NCBI GenBank assembly: GCA_947504025.1
Contig: CANNFX010000002.1
Coordinates: 620,001 to 684,000 of the forward strand
Length of the DNA stretch: 64,000 nucleotides
Direction: 5' to 3'
Source: an uncultured Sphingomonadaceae bacterium
Lineage (GTDB): Bacteria > Pseudomonadota > Alphaproteobacteria > Sphingomonadales > Sphingomonadaceae
Both the position numbers and the translations under genes were made by a program. Positions 37,028 through 45,825 of this stretch are shown piece by piece; the first letter of the stretch is position 1; every line of letters begins with the position of its first letter. The notes below the pieces were generated by a model. It was given only the letters and a program-made list of their open reading frames with translations, did not search any database and was not told the origin of the DNA.

Positions 37028-37993
37028 ATGGCCATGGCCAGCGTTTCCTCAGTCAGCGATTCTTTCTCTTCGGGTAGCCATTACGAATGGCAGTATCTGG
37101 AATTAATGCGCCGTATCTGGGAAACTGGAGACGAGCGGACGGACCGGACGGGAGTTGGCACGCGCTCGATCTTCGGAACGATGTTGCGTTTCGACCTGGC
37201 AAATGGTGCGATGCCACTGATCACCAGCAAACGGGTTTATTGGAAGACTGCTACGCGCGAGTTGTTGTGGTTTCTCACCGGCGATACAAACATCCGCAGC
37301 CTATGTGCGCAGGGCGTAGAGATCTGGACCGACTGGCCACTCGACAAATATCGCCGTGAGATGGGTGAAGAGATTTCGCGTGAGCAATTTTCCAAGCGGA
37401 TAGTTGAAGATGCGGCCTTTGCCGAGCGTTGGGGCGATCTTGGCCCGGTTTACGGCAAGCAATGGGTCGATTGGCCAACATACCGATATGGCCCCGACGG
37501 TAAATATGAACGTGGCCCCGGGATCAACCAGATTTCAGAAGTCGTTGAAAGTTTAAAGAACAATCCCGGAAGCCGTCGCCATATCATCGAGGGATGGAAT
37601 GTCGCTGAGCTTGACACAATGGCGCTACCGCCTTGCCACAAGACATATCAGTTCCACGTCGCAAATGGGCGCCTGAACGGGTTGATGTATCAGCGCAGCT
37701 GCGATGTTGCGCTCGGTTTGCCGTTCAACTTGTGGTCCGCGGCACTGCTTCAGCGGATGCTGGCGCAGCAGGCGGGGCTGGAGCCGGGCGACTTCGTGTG
37801 GATGGGCGGAGATACGCATCTCTACTTGAACCATACGGAACTGGTCGAAACGCAATTGCAGCGACAACCGGCTGGCAATCCGGTGCTAGAAATTGTCAGG
37901 AAGCCGGATTCGATCTTCGATTACCGGATCGAGGATTTTGAAGTTCAGGGTTACAGCCCGCAAAGCCCGCTAAAGGCCCCTGTTGCCGTTTAG
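37028..37993 (+). CDS. thyA: Thymidylate synthase
   Basis: Methylates dUMP to dTMP using methylene-tetrahydrofolate. The 321-residue form carries the catalytic Cys203 in LPPCHKTYQFHV, DRTGVGTRSIFG for folate/phosphate binding and YQRSCDVALGLPFN. It is longer than the 264-residue E. coli enzyme because of a middle insertion near REMGEEISREQFSKRI and a short N-terminal lead. ATG 37034 is an equally possible start. Confidence 0.97.
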   Translation: MAMASVSSVSDSFSSGSHYEWQYLELMRRIWETGDERTDRTGVGTRSIFGTMLRFDLANGAMPLITSKRVYWKTATRELLWFLTGDTNIRSLCAQGVEIWTDWPLDKYRREMGEEISREQFSKRIVEDAAFAERWGDLGPVYGKQWVDWPTYRYGPDGKYERGPGINQISEVVESLKNNPGSRRHIIEGWNVAELDTMALPPCHKTYQFHVANGRLNGLMYQRSCDVALGLPFNLWSAALLQRMLAQQAGLEPGDFVWMGGDTHLYLNHTELVETQLQRQPAGNPVLEIVRKPDSIFDYRIEDFEVQGYSPQSPLKAPVAV

Positions 37994-38098
37994 CAGCGTG
38001 AGCTTGACCCCGAGGTCTCGACGTAATAATATGTCGCGACTTTAAAATATTGCGTCCGAGCCACACAAGAGGCCGGACTATTTTCCCGGGGGAGTTCT

Positions 38099-39400
38099 AT
38101 GGGCAAAAGCCCCGTCAATGCGGATGAAGCACGCGGCAATAAGCCGAAGCTGTCTCTGCACGTTCCCGAACCGCATTATCGCCCAGGCGATGCTGTTGAT
38201 TTTTCGCATGTAGAAATCACAAAAGCCGGTGATCAGGCGCGTCCTGATGAGACTTGTGATGCCAAGGATACGCATCCACTTTGCCTCGATTTGATCCGGG
38301 TTCTTGGTGATGACGACAAGGCGCATGGTCCGTGGAATCCACGCCTATCGCCCGACACTCTACGCACTATGCTGCATAATTTTGCACTCGTGCGAGCGTT
38401 TGACGAGCGGATGCACCGCGGCCAGCGGCAGGGCAAGACCAGCTTTTACATGAAGTGCACTGGTGAGGAGGCCACATCGGTCAGCGCAGCGATGGCGCTA
38501 GCATCAGATGATATGGTGTTCCCGAGTTACCGGCAGCAAGGCATCTTGATCGCCCGCGGCTATCCCCTCGTTGAAATGATCAACCAGATCTATTCGAACA
38601 AGGGTGATAAGCTGAAGGGGCGCCAGCTGCCGATCATGTATTCCAGCCGTGAGCACAGCTTCTTCACGATCAGCGGCAACTTGGCCACGCAAACCCCGCA
38701 AGCGGTCGGTTGGGCAATGGCCAGCGCGATAAAGGGCGACAGCCGGATTGCCGCGACATGGATTGGTGAAGGATCAAGCGCGGAGGGTGATTTCCACTCC
38801 GCCTGCACCTTTGCAGCGGTGTATAATGCACCGGTTATCCTCAACGTTGTCAACAATCAGTGGGCCATCAGCAGCTTTAGCGGGTTTGCCGGCGCAGAGC
38901 GGACAAGTTTCGCGGCTCGTGCAATGGGTTACGGTATCGCTGGCCTGCGCGTGGACGGTAATGACGCTCTGGCAGTGTTTGCCGCGCAGCAATGGGCCGC
39001 TAACCGCGCGCGTTCGAACGCAGGACCGACATTGATTGAATACTTCACCTACCGCGCTGAGGGACATTCAACCTCGGATGATCCGAGCGCATACCGTTCC
39101 GCGCATGAACGTGAGGAGTGGCCGCTGGGCGATCCGGTGACACGTCTGAAGAAGCATCTGATCGATCTTGGTGAGTGGTCTGAGGAGCAGCATGCTGCGA
39201 TGGATCTTGCCTGCGCTGACGAAGTAAAGGCAGCCACCAAGGAGGCCGAGAAGAACGGCATTCTGGGCCACGGCCTGCATCACCCGTTCTCGACCATGTT
39301 TGAAGACGTGTTCGAAGAGCTGCCTTGGCACCTTAAGGAACAGAGCGAGCAGGCGATTCGCGAACGAGAGATCAAATGGCCCGAGGGGAAGAAGCCATGA
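38099..39400 (+). CDS. bkdA1: Branched-chain 2-oxo acid dehydrogenase E1 alpha subunit
   Basis: The thiamine-diphosphate subunit (433 aa) that decarboxylates the 2-oxo acids of Val, Leu and Ile. The conserved middle has GEEATSVSAAMAL, WIGEGSSAEGDFHS (ThDP binding) and YRAEGHSTSDDPSAYRS with the phospho-loop-like Ser segment. GGGGGAG stands before ATG 38099. It opens a three-gene operon with ATGA coupling to E1 beta. Confidence 0.95.
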   Translation: MGKSPVNADEARGNKPKLSLHVPEPHYRPGDAVDFSHVEITKAGDQARPDETCDAKDTHPLCLDLIRVLGDDDKAHGPWNPRLSPDTLRTMLHNFALVRAFDERMHRGQRQGKTSFYMKCTGEEATSVSAAMALASDDMVFPSYRQQGILIARGYPLVEMINQIYSNKGDKLKGRQLPIMYSSREHSFFTISGNLATQTPQAVGWAMASAIKGDSRIAATWIGEGSSAEGDFHSACTFAAVYNAPVILNVVNNQWAISSFSGFAGAERTSFAARAMGYGIAGLRVDGNDALAVFAAQQWAANRARSNAGPTLIEYFTYRAEGHSTSDDPSAYRSAHEREEWPLGDPVTRLKKHLIDLGEWSEEQHAAMDLACADEVKAATKEAEKNGILGHGLHHPFSTMFEDVFEELPWHLKEQSEQAIREREIKWPEGKKP

Positions 39401-40431
39401 GCGGACCCCAGGCTGAACCTCGCCGTTTAAATATGATCGAGGCCATCAATGAGGCGCTTAGCGTTACGATGGAAGGTGATCCGGACATCGTGGTTTTGGG
39501 CGAGGATGTCGGCTATTTCGGCGGTGTCTTCCGGGCGACGGCCGGCTTGCAGGAGAAATTCGGCAAGAACCGTGTGTTCGATACACCAATCAACGAATGC
39601 GGCATCATTGGTGCGGCGGTGGGCATGGGCGCATATGGCCTCCGCCCGGTTCCCGAAATCCAATTCGCCGACTACATCTATCCGGGGATGGATCAGCTGA
39701 TTTCCGAGGCGGCGCGACTGCGCTATCGTTCAGCTGGTGAGTTCATCGCGCCGATTACGGTGCGTTCACCGTTCGGTGGTGGCATCTTCGGCGGGCAAAC
39801 ACACAGCCAGAGCCCCGAGGCGATTTTTGCCCATGTGTCGGGCCTCAAGACGGTGATCCCGTCCAATCCCTATGATGCCAAGGGCTTGCTGATCGCCGCG
39901 ATCGAAGACAATGATCCGGTGATCTTCTTCGAGCCGAAGCGGATATATAACGGCCCCTTTACAGGCTATTACGACAAGCCGGTCGAACCATGGAAAAAGC
40001 ACGATGACAGCGTGGTGCCTGACGGGCATTACCGTGTTGAACTCGGCACTGCGCGAAATGTAACGGAAGGCGACGAGCTGACCGTTCTCGCCTACGGCAC
40101 GATGGTTCACGTCGCGAAAGCGGTGTGTGAGGAGAAGGGGATCAATGCTGAGATCGTTGACCTGCGCACTATTGTGCCGCTCGATATCAAGGTGATCGAA
40201 AAGTCGGTGAAGAAGACCGGTAAATGCCTGATCGTGCATGAAGCGACGCGTACCTCCGGATTCGGTGCGGAACTGTCTGCGCTGGTCCAGGAACATTGCT
40301 TCTACCATCTCGAAGCACCGGTCGCGCGTGTGACTGGCTTCGATACACCCTATCCGCACAGCCTCGAATGGGCATATTTCCCCGGTCCCGTCCGCATTGG
40401 CGAGGCCATCGACAAGCTTTTGAGCGAGTAA
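39397..40431 (+). CDS. bkdA2: Branched-chain 2-oxo acid dehydrogenase E1 beta subunit
   Basis: A 344-residue transketolase-like partner of E1 alpha. Typical segments are VLGEDVGYFGGVFRATAGL, DTPINECGIIG and QTHSQSPEAIFAHVSGLK. ATG 39397 (MSGPQAEPRR) overlaps the E1 alpha stop as ATGA, which sets the start. It forms the alpha2beta2 E1 heterotetramer. Confidence 0.95.
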   Translation: MSGPQAEPRRLNMIEAINEALSVTMEGDPDIVVLGEDVGYFGGVFRATAGLQEKFGKNRVFDTPINECGIIGAAVGMGAYGLRPVPEIQFADYIYPGMDQLISEAARLRYRSAGEFIAPITVRSPFGGGIFGGQTHSQSPEAIFAHVSGLKTVIPSNPYDAKGLLIAAIEDNDPVIFFEPKRIYNGPFTGYYDKPVEPWKKHDDSVVPDGHYRVELGTARNVTEGDELTVLAYGTMVHVAKAVCEEKGINAEIVDLRTIVPLDIKVIEKSVKKTGKCLIVHEATRTSGFGAELSALVQEHCFYHLEAPVARVTGFDTPYPHSLEWAYFPGPVRIGEAIDKLLSE

Positions 40432-40436
40432 CGAGC

Positions 40437-41708
40437 ATGACGAAATTCACTTTCAACCTGCCCGACATTGGCGAAGGTATTGCCGAGGCGGAGATCGTCG
40501 ACTGGCACGTCAAAGTTGGCGACATGATCGATGAAGATGACCGTTTGGCCGACGTCATGACGGATAAGGCAACGGTGGAGATGGAAAGCCCGGTTAAGGG
40601 TAAAGTCCTCGAAACCGCGGGCGAGGCGGGTGACGTTATCGCCATCGGATCGATGCTGGTAGTGATCGAAGTCGAAGGCGAATTGCCTGGTGACGCCGAT
40701 GAGGAGCCTGAGGTCGCTGCTGCACCCGCTGCTGCGCCTACTCCCGTCGCTGCCCCCGTAGCCGAGAAAAAGCCGGTTGAAGCGCCAACTCCTGAGCCTG
40801 TACCTGTACCGACGCCTGAACCTGCTTCGGAATCGGCCAAGGTATTGGCTTCACCAGCAGTCCGCAAACGCGCCAAAGATCTCGGAATCAATTTAGGCGA
40901 AGTAAAGCCTGCCGAAGGTGGCCGCCTGCGCCACGCTGATCTCGACGCGTTCATTGCTTACAGCTCTGGCGGCGGCTTCTCGCCATCCGCTAAGACACGC
41001 GGTGATGAGGAAAAGAAGGTCATCGGCCTGCGCCGCCGCATTGCAGAAAATATGGCGGCGTCCAAGCGTAATATCCCGCACTTCTCCTATGTTGAAGAGT
41101 GCGATGTGACGGACCTTGAACGCATGCGCGCGCAGCTCAACGAAGGACGAGGCGAACGCCCGAAGCTTACAATGATGCCGCTTTTGATCGCGGCGATTTG
41201 CAAGACACTTCCTGATTATCCAATGCTCAACGCCCGTTATGATGATGAGGCGAATGTCGTCACGCGTCATGGTGCAGTGCATCTGGGAATGGCAGCGCAA
41301 ACCGACAATGGACTTATGGTCCCGGTCATCCGCAACGCAGAATCGCGGAACTTGTGGCAGCTCGCGAGCGAAATCGTCCGGCTGGCGAATGCAGCTCGTG
41401 ACGGTACTGCGAAATCGGAAGAACTGTCCGGCTCGACCATGACGCTAACCTCGCTTGGCCCGCTGGGCGGTGTGGCGACAACGCCGGTTATCAATCGCCC
41501 TGAAGTTGCGATTATCGGCCCGAACCGGATTATCGAACGCCCGATGTATGTATCTGACGGAGCGGGCGGTGAGCGGATCGAGAAGCGCAAGCTGATGAAT
41601 ATATCGATCAGCTGTGATCACCGCGTTGTCGATGGCTACGATGCGGCTAGCTTCATACAAGAAGTGAAGAAGCTGATCGAAGCGCCTGCGCTCATTCTTA
41701 CAGACTGA
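40437..41708 (+). CDS. bkdB: Branched-chain 2-oxo acid dehydrogenase E2 (lipoamide acyltransferase)
   Basis: The 423-residue core of the complex. The lipoyl domain has DKA with K44 as the lipoylation site. An Ala/Pro/Glu-rich linker follows (about residues 85-135), then the peripheral subunit-binding domain (VLASPAVRKRAKDLGINL) and the catalytic domain with DHRVVDG, whose His is residue 395. It starts 5 bases after E1 beta. No E3 (lipoamide dehydrogenase) follows, so the complex must use one encoded elsewhere. Confidence 0.96.
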   Translation: MTKFTFNLPDIGEGIAEAEIVDWHVKVGDMIDEDDRLADVMTDKATVEMESPVKGKVLETAGEAGDVIAIGSMLVVIEVEGELPGDADEEPEVAAAPAAAPTPVAAPVAEKKPVEAPTPEPVPVPTPEPASESAKVLASPAVRKRAKDLGINLGEVKPAEGGRLRHADLDAFIAYSSGGGFSPSAKTRGDEEKKVIGLRRRIAENMAASKRNIPHFSYVEECDVTDLERMRAQLNEGRGERPKLTMMPLLIAAICKTLPDYPMLNARYDDEANVVTRHGAVHLGMAAQTDNGLMVPVIRNAESRNLWQLASEIVRLANAARDGTAKSEELSGSTMTLTSLGPLGGVATTPVINRPEVAIIGPNRIIERPMYVSDGAGGERIEKRKLMNISISCDHRVVDGYDAASFIQEVKKLIEAPALILTD

Positions 41709-42149
41709 TTATCTGACGAGGGCGCTGTAAGCGATCCGTCCGCTGCCGCGTGCAGCTTCGCGACGCGAAATCGTCCAGCGCAAGTGCGTGACATCTTCTG
41801 GTGATGCGAGGCGGGCCCCATTGATTTTCATGGTGCCAAGCTGCCCCCAACTTTTGCCGCCATCGATCGATACTTCCAGAGCGTCCATGCCGCTGCGCTG
41901 AAATGCGAGCGATGCTGGCACGCTGGCCGATACTTTGAATGACGTGCGATCATGCGGAGAGGTCCATTTGACCAGCAGCACTACCTTGTCACCGCGCGAA
42001 AGGGTGCTGGCTGGAACAATGGAACGATATCCGCTTTCGGAAGGCCTGCTTTCAACGAACACGGAGCTAACCAGCTCAACGCGGTCATTAGCCGTTGCAG
42101 GAATTGAAACGGTGAGCGCCGCCAGTGCAACTGCAAGTGAACGAACCAT
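41709..42149 (-). CDS. Exported protein of unknown function (146 aa)
   Basis: MVRSLAVALAALTVSIPATA is a signal peptide. The mature part has a beta-rich pattern with LSRGDKVVLLVKWTSP and LEVSIDGGKSWGQLGTM and may be an immunoglobulin-like exported domain. No known family was assigned. It is convergent with bkdB, their stop codons adjoining. Confidence 0.65.
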   Translation of the reverse strand: MVRSLAVALAALTVSIPATANDRVELVSSVFVESRPSESGYRSIVPASTLSRGDKVVLLVKWTSPHDRTSFKVSASVPASLAFQRSGMDALEVSIDGGKSWGQLGTMKINGARLASPEDVTHLRWTISRREAARGSGRIAYSALVR

Positions 42150-42330
42150 AAGTACCCCCATAATATCCGCCGGATTGTTTTGGCGGGATGTAGAGGCTGC
42201 TATCGCTGCAAGGCGCGAAGATATGGTTAACCGGCCGTCAGGATTTGCCGAAAACTCTCCAAATATTGCCTAAAAACCGCTCAAACTCGGGCCTATTTTG
42301 CATTAGGTGCATTTTAGCCGATCAGATTTG

Positions 42331-42359
42331 TTGACAGCCTGAATTTGCTGTCCTAGTGG
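42331..42359 (+). promoter_or_regulatory. Promoter of tRNA-Asp
   Basis: TTGACA (42331-42336) is followed after 17 bases by TAGTGG (42354-42359). Transcription would begin about 25 bases before the tRNA. A small stem CAGGG/CCCTG (42371-42385) lies between them. Confidence 0.65.
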
Positions 42360-42390
42360 CGCTGCTCCCACAGGGTTTTGCCCTGTTTAA

Positions 42391-42467
<77 letters not shown>

Positions 42468-42497
42468 TACTTTATTTTTAAAGTTGGCAAGATTTTG

Positions 42498-42526
42498 AAA
42501 AGCCTCAGTTTTTAACTGGGGCTTTT
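42498..42526 (+). terminator. Rho-independent terminator after tRNA-Asp
   Basis: AAAAGCCTCAG and CTGGGGCTTTT make an 11-bp stem (one wobble) around TTTTTAA, with a T-rich right arm. It lies about 30 bases after the tRNA, on the island side. Confidence 0.75.
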
Positions 42527-42579
42527 CCAATTTTAGGCCACATAAGAAATTGGGGCTCATTTTGGGGTATCATTTCGGC

Positions 42580-42672
42580 ATGGCTATCGTCGAATATGAT
42601 ACAAAATTGCTCATCAAAAAGCGTGGATATTGGTACTATCAACGCCGAATTCCTAAATGTGAACGGCGGTAG
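42580..42672 (+). pseudogene. N-terminal remnant of a tyrosine integrase (DUF6538-like start)
   Basis: ATG 42580 opens a 30-codon frame, MAIVEYDTKLLIKKRGYWYY then QRRIPKCERR and TAG. The pattern of a basic segment, GYWYYQRRIP, is how many tRNA-targeting integrases begin. No core-binding or catalytic part follows. Its place right after a tRNA attachment site supports the reading. The rest seems lost to a deletion or to the IS insertion next to it. Confidence 0.65.
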
Positions 42673-42739
42673 TTACGGTCTTGCGCAAAGCAAAGCCCGG
42701 CTGACTAAAGCTTAAGCCAGACTCAAACTACCCGACAAA

Positions 42740-42837
42740 CTGGACGACTTTTACGCCGTCCGTGACGGCTTTATGCCGCCGCCACAGTGGCCTACTTTTA
42801 CACCGCCATCTGGTAGGTTTTTACTCCGCTGTTGACA
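42740..42837. mobile_element. Broken end of an IS21-family insertion sequence
   Basis: Three related 21-bp repeats (42740-42760, 42787-42807, 42810-42830) share the pattern TGG-N4-(A/G)-N-TTTTAC-N-CCG. They are followed by GTTGACA, which ends at 42837. Multiple terminal repeats of this type and a TGTCA terminus (here in complement) are characteristic of IS21 ends. No istA or istB gene is present, so this is a remnant. A weaker fourth copy may lie near 42762-42780. Confidence 0.72.
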
Positions 42838-42893
42838 TTCCACCGAGGTGCTTCACTGACTAAATACGGTCGTTGGAAGTTTAGGATATAAGC

Positions 42894-44543
42894 ATGTCAC
42901 CCTCACGAATAGGGCTTTTGCGTAACATGATACTTGGCGTATCTGTCCTTGCCTTGTCCGGCGCTTGTGCGAGTCAAGGTCAATCCATCGTTAAAGACTA
43001 CGGGAAATCGCAGGCTCACAAACCGCACCCCCCCGTCCGAGCCGTAAAACTTACATCTGACACAATCACAGATGAAAGAGGCCGGACTGTAGCGGTCGAG
43101 CGTGGCATCCTGAAGGTGCCAGAAAACAGGCAAAATGCTGACTCTCGATTTATCGATATCCACTTCACGAAATTTCCGGCCTTGTTGCTCTCACAGAATG
43201 AAAGAGCGCCTGTTTTTCTTCTAGCGGGCGGCCCGGGGTGGGGTCTAAATCTTTCTGACCCTTTGGTGTTTGATGAGATAGAGCGGCTGCGTAGAACGCG
43301 TGAGGTCGTTTATGTCAGCCAGCGCGGGTACAGAAATGTCACGGGCTTTGATGAGCAATTTCTGGTTAATTTCGAACCTGTCCCAGTTGGTTCGCGTTTG
43401 TCAGCCAAGGATTTGGCCCAACTCGAAAGCCGAGCACTGCAGCAGGCATATCAATCCTGGAAGGATCGAGGCGTGGATGTCAGCGGCTATGACATTGTAA
43501 ACATGACTGATGACCTGAATGATATTCGCCGAGCATTAGGAGCAGAGCAGATTGTTCTACGGGGCTGTAGTTTCGGTTCCCAATGGAGTTTCGCCTATAT
43601 GAAGCGCTGGCCGGATCATGTGGACAGGGCATTTTTGTCAGGTGTCGAACCGATTGACTACGGATATGATAGCCCTAAATGGCGCTGGGCTTCGATGGCG
43701 CGTCTAGCAGATTCCGCAATTTCAAATGCTGATATCGCCTCCCGTCTACCTGAAGGGGGGCTTATGGAAGCGTTGAAGACGGTGATAGAGCGATTGGAAA
43801 ACAATCCGGCCGTATTAACCGTTTACCATCCGGTGATTGGGAAATCGGTAGACGTGCCAATCGGCGCAGATGATCTGCGCGAAGTGTTGCATCGTCCTCG
43901 TATATTCGGGCAACCAACTGAGCAGCAAAATTTGGCAATCTGGCCAAAGTTCATCCTTGAGATGTACGAGGGTGATTACCGATTTCTGGCAGCACGAATT
44001 GCACAACGTCGCACCGGCGGTGGCGGCCAATATCTAATCGAATCGCTAGTAGACCACAGCTTGGGCATTTCTGCGAAACGTGATGTAAAACTGACATCTG
44101 AATCAGAGAGACGATGGTTGGGAGATATAAATCTTGAAGAACACATGATGGTGGACACAACACCGACAGAAGTTATTGATGATGCCCTCAGATCAAATGT
44201 CGATGTACAAGTGCCCGTATTATTGCTCAACGGTGATCTTGACTGGGCGACGCCAATTGAAAATGCGGAAATAGCCGATGCCGCACTTCCCAATAGTCAT
44301 TTTGTGACTGTGCAGGGCGGAACGCATTGTCCGGAAACGAAGCGAGGAGAGTTAGGCGATAGTCGCCAAATCATAATGGACAATCTATATGCGTTTATAG
44401 ATGTTGATTTTGATGAAGTATCACCATTGTCATATTTTCGAACTCTTCCGAAAAATATCAAGTTAGATCCAATCGAATTCGATAGTTCAACAGACTTATC
44501 TCTGTACGATCAGTGGCTGGCTGTCGCTCAGCATCGAGAATAA
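42894..44543 (+). CDS. Exported alpha/beta hydrolase, S33-peptidase-like
   Basis: A 549-residue protein with an N-terminal signal (MILGVSVLALSGACAS). A Cys follows, but the lipobox is imperfect, so lipoprotein status is unsure. The hydrolase core shows the oxyanion-hole motif LLAGGPGWG, the nucleophile elbow GCSFGS (S226), acids in LNGDLDWATP (D448/D450) and the catalytic His478 in GGTHCPE, all as in proline-iminopeptidase/tripeptidyl-peptidase relatives. Base composition looks more AT-rich than the core genes. It is the only intact cargo of island 2. The substrate is unknown. A possible stem at 44544-44574 follows it. Confidence 0.85.
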   Translation: MSPSRIGLLRNMILGVSVLALSGACASQGQSIVKDYGKSQAHKPHPPVRAVKLTSDTITDERGRTVAVERGILKVPENRQNADSRFIDIHFTKFPALLLSQNERAPVFLLAGGPGWGLNLSDPLVFDEIERLRRTREVVYVSQRGYRNVTGFDEQFLVNFEPVPVGSRLSAKDLAQLESRALQQAYQSWKDRGVDVSGYDIVNMTDDLNDIRRALGAEQIVLRGCSFGSQWSFAYMKRWPDHVDRAFLSGVEPIDYGYDSPKWRWASMARLADSAISNADIASRLPEGGLMEALKTVIERLENNPAVLTVYHPVIGKSVDVPIGADDLREVLHRPRIFGQPTEQQNLAIWPKFILEMYEGDYRFLAARIAQRRTGGGGQYLIESLVDHSLGISAKRDVKLTSESERRWLGDINLEEHMMVDTTPTEVIDDALRSNVDVQVPVLLLNGDLDWATPIENAEIADAALPNSHFVTVQGGTHCPETKRGELGDSRQIIMDNLYAFIDVDFDEVSPLSYFRTLPKNIKLDPIEFDSSTDLSLYDQWLAVAQHRE

Positions 44544-44608
44544 TAGGCCCCTTCATTTTAGGGGTAGGCCTTCTAAAAAGTGCGTAATTATTGGGTTTTA
44601 TGCAGACG

Positions 44609-44632
44609 GTTCGAGTCTCGTCACTTGCGCCA
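44609..44632. repeat. Displaced copy of the tRNA-Asp 3' end (att, island 2 right end)
   Basis: 22 of 24 bases match 42444-42467. The differences are at 44613 (G for A) and 44626 (T for C). It ends in CGCCA like the tRNA, marking the far end of the island. Confidence 0.85.
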
Positions 44633-44650
44633 TTATTGGCGCAATTCTCC
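44625..44650 (+). terminator. Probable original tRNA-Asp terminator, stranded by insertion
   Basis: TTGCGCCA (44625-44632) and TGGCGCAA (44637-44644) form a perfect 8-bp stem with loop TTAT, followed by TTCTCC. The left arm is the displaced tRNA end itself, so before insertion this stem would have overlapped the tRNA acceptor. Confidence 0.5.
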
Positions 44651-44694
44651 AAAAATTAGAAATATGTGGTGCGATCGCCTGCAAGTCGATACTT

Positions 44695-44743
44695 AACCAA
44701 ATGGTTGACTAATTCGTGCGATTTGATACTAAACCATATGGTT
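44695..44743. promoter_or_regulatory. Twin palindromic operators and promoter of the ArsR-type operon
   Basis: AACCAAATGGTT (44695-44706) and AACCATATGGTT (44732-44743) are near-identical, the second a perfect palindrome. Their centres are 37 bases apart. Between and over them lie TTGACT (44705-44710) and TACTAA (44727-44732), a plausible promoter with 16-base spacing. The second site covers the ATG of the regulator. This arrangement suggests that the regulator represses its own operon. Confidence 0.72.
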
Positions 44744-45070
44744 GATCAATCTGCCCAAGTCGATCAAATGTTCCGCGCATTGGCCGATCCGGCGCGGCGC
44801 GCAATTGTGGCTGCTCTGGCTGAGGGCGAGAAAAATGTTAGCGAGTTGTCAGCTCCGCTAGATATGTCGCTGGCAGGCGCATCAAAACATGTTGGTGTCC
44901 TTGAAAAAGCGGGGCTGATCGCCTGCGAGAAGCGCGGACGCGAACGGATTTGCATGTTTCGTCCCGATGCAATGTTTCTGGTCCGCGATTGGGTGGAGCA
45001 ATATTCTACATTTTGGAATGCGCGGCTCGATGCGCTCGACCGCGTCCTGAAGGAGGACAGCAATGGATGA
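44738..45070 (+). CDS. ArsR-family transcriptional regulator
   Basis: A 110-residue winged-helix repressor: MFRALADPARRAIVAALAEG, VSELSAPLDMSLAGASKHVG (recognition helix) and LEKAGLIACEKRGRERICMF (wing). There is no CxC metal site, so it is of the kind paired with SRPBCC proteins rather than a metal sensor. ATG 44738 lies inside its own palindromic operator, and no ribosome site is seen, so a leaderless mRNA is possible. It overlaps the next gene by 8 bases. Confidence 0.92.
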   Translation: MVDQSAQVDQMFRALADPARRAIVAALAEGEKNVSELSAPLDMSLAGASKHVGVLEKAGLIACEKRGRERICMFRPDAMFLVRDWVEQYSTFWNARLDALDRVLKEDSNG

Positions 45071-45587
45071 TTACGGCCAGATAAATGCAATCGGCAGTTT
45101 GGAATTTCGGCGGACTTTCGCGACATCTGCTGAAAATCTGTGGGCCTATATCGTTGATCCAGAACTACGGAAGAAGTGGTTTTGTAGCGGCGCGACCGAT
45201 GATTACGTTGGGGGAACGATCATCTTTGAATTCGACCATAGTCAACTCTCCGACCGGGATCCGTCCAATCAACCTGATGCGGACAATGGGTTTGCCGGTG
45301 AAATCGTCGAGTATGACCCACCCAATAAAATCGTCTTTACGTGGCCGGAGATTCCCGGGGTAAGCGGTACAAAGGTTGCCATTACATTGACCCAACTGAA
45401 CGAAAACGAAGTCGAACTTCGTCTCGTTCATTTCGAGGTTGCGACCGGCGACTACCGTGATGGCGTTACCGTCGGCTGGCATACACATCTGGATTTGCTG
45501 TCCGACCTGATAAACCGACGCGAACGGCGAGATTTCTGGAAGCGCCATGATGCGCTGGAAAAGGATTATGAGAAGAGGGCCGGATGA
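45063..45587 (+). CDS. SRPBCC/AHSA1-domain protein
   Basis: A 174-residue START-like ligand-binding fold: FRRTFATSAENLWAYIVDPE at the start, then WFCSG and a late VGWHTHLDLLSDLINR helix, all typical of AHSA1 proteins. Its ligand is unknown. It is co-transcribed with the ArsR gene, a frequent pair in which the ligand may signal to or be controlled by the repressor. Confidence 0.9.
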   Translation: MDDYGQINAIGSLEFRRTFATSAENLWAYIVDPELRKKWFCSGATDDYVGGTIIFEFDHSQLSDRDPSNQPDADNGFAGEIVEYDPPNKIVFTWPEIPGVSGTKVAITLTQLNENEVELRLVHFEVATGDYRDGVTVGWHTHLDLLSDLINRRERRDFWKRHDALEKDYEKRAG

Positions 45588-45612
45588 ATTTTCCGCGCGG
45601 AGAATTCTCCGC

Positions 45613-45825
45613 CTAGCCCCAGCTTCCGGTCTCCATCCAAATTAGAAAACGGCGGAGCGGTAACAGCCAAACTACTCCCAGGACGAGGTAAATCACCGTT
45701 TGCAGCAGAATATGTAGCTGGCCAATCCAATCGGATGCCCAAGCGACGGCCAAAGCGTAGATCGTCAATCCGGCCATCAGTGCCAAGACACCAAAGGGGA
45801 TGCGCCAGGTGGTCTCTTGTCTCAT
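45613..45825 (-). CDS. DUF2842 family small membrane protein
   Basis: A 70-residue protein with two membrane helices (PFGVLALMAGLTIYALAVAW and LLQTVIYLVLGVVWLLPL) and the end RRFLIWMETG, as in the alphaproteobacterial family DUF2842. Function is unknown. Its start overlaps the end of the cyclo-ligase gene by 4 bases. Confidence 0.88.
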   Translation of the reverse strand: MRQETTWRIPFGVLALMAGLTIYALAVAWASDWIGQLHILLQTVIYLVLGVVWLLPLRRFLIWMETGSWG

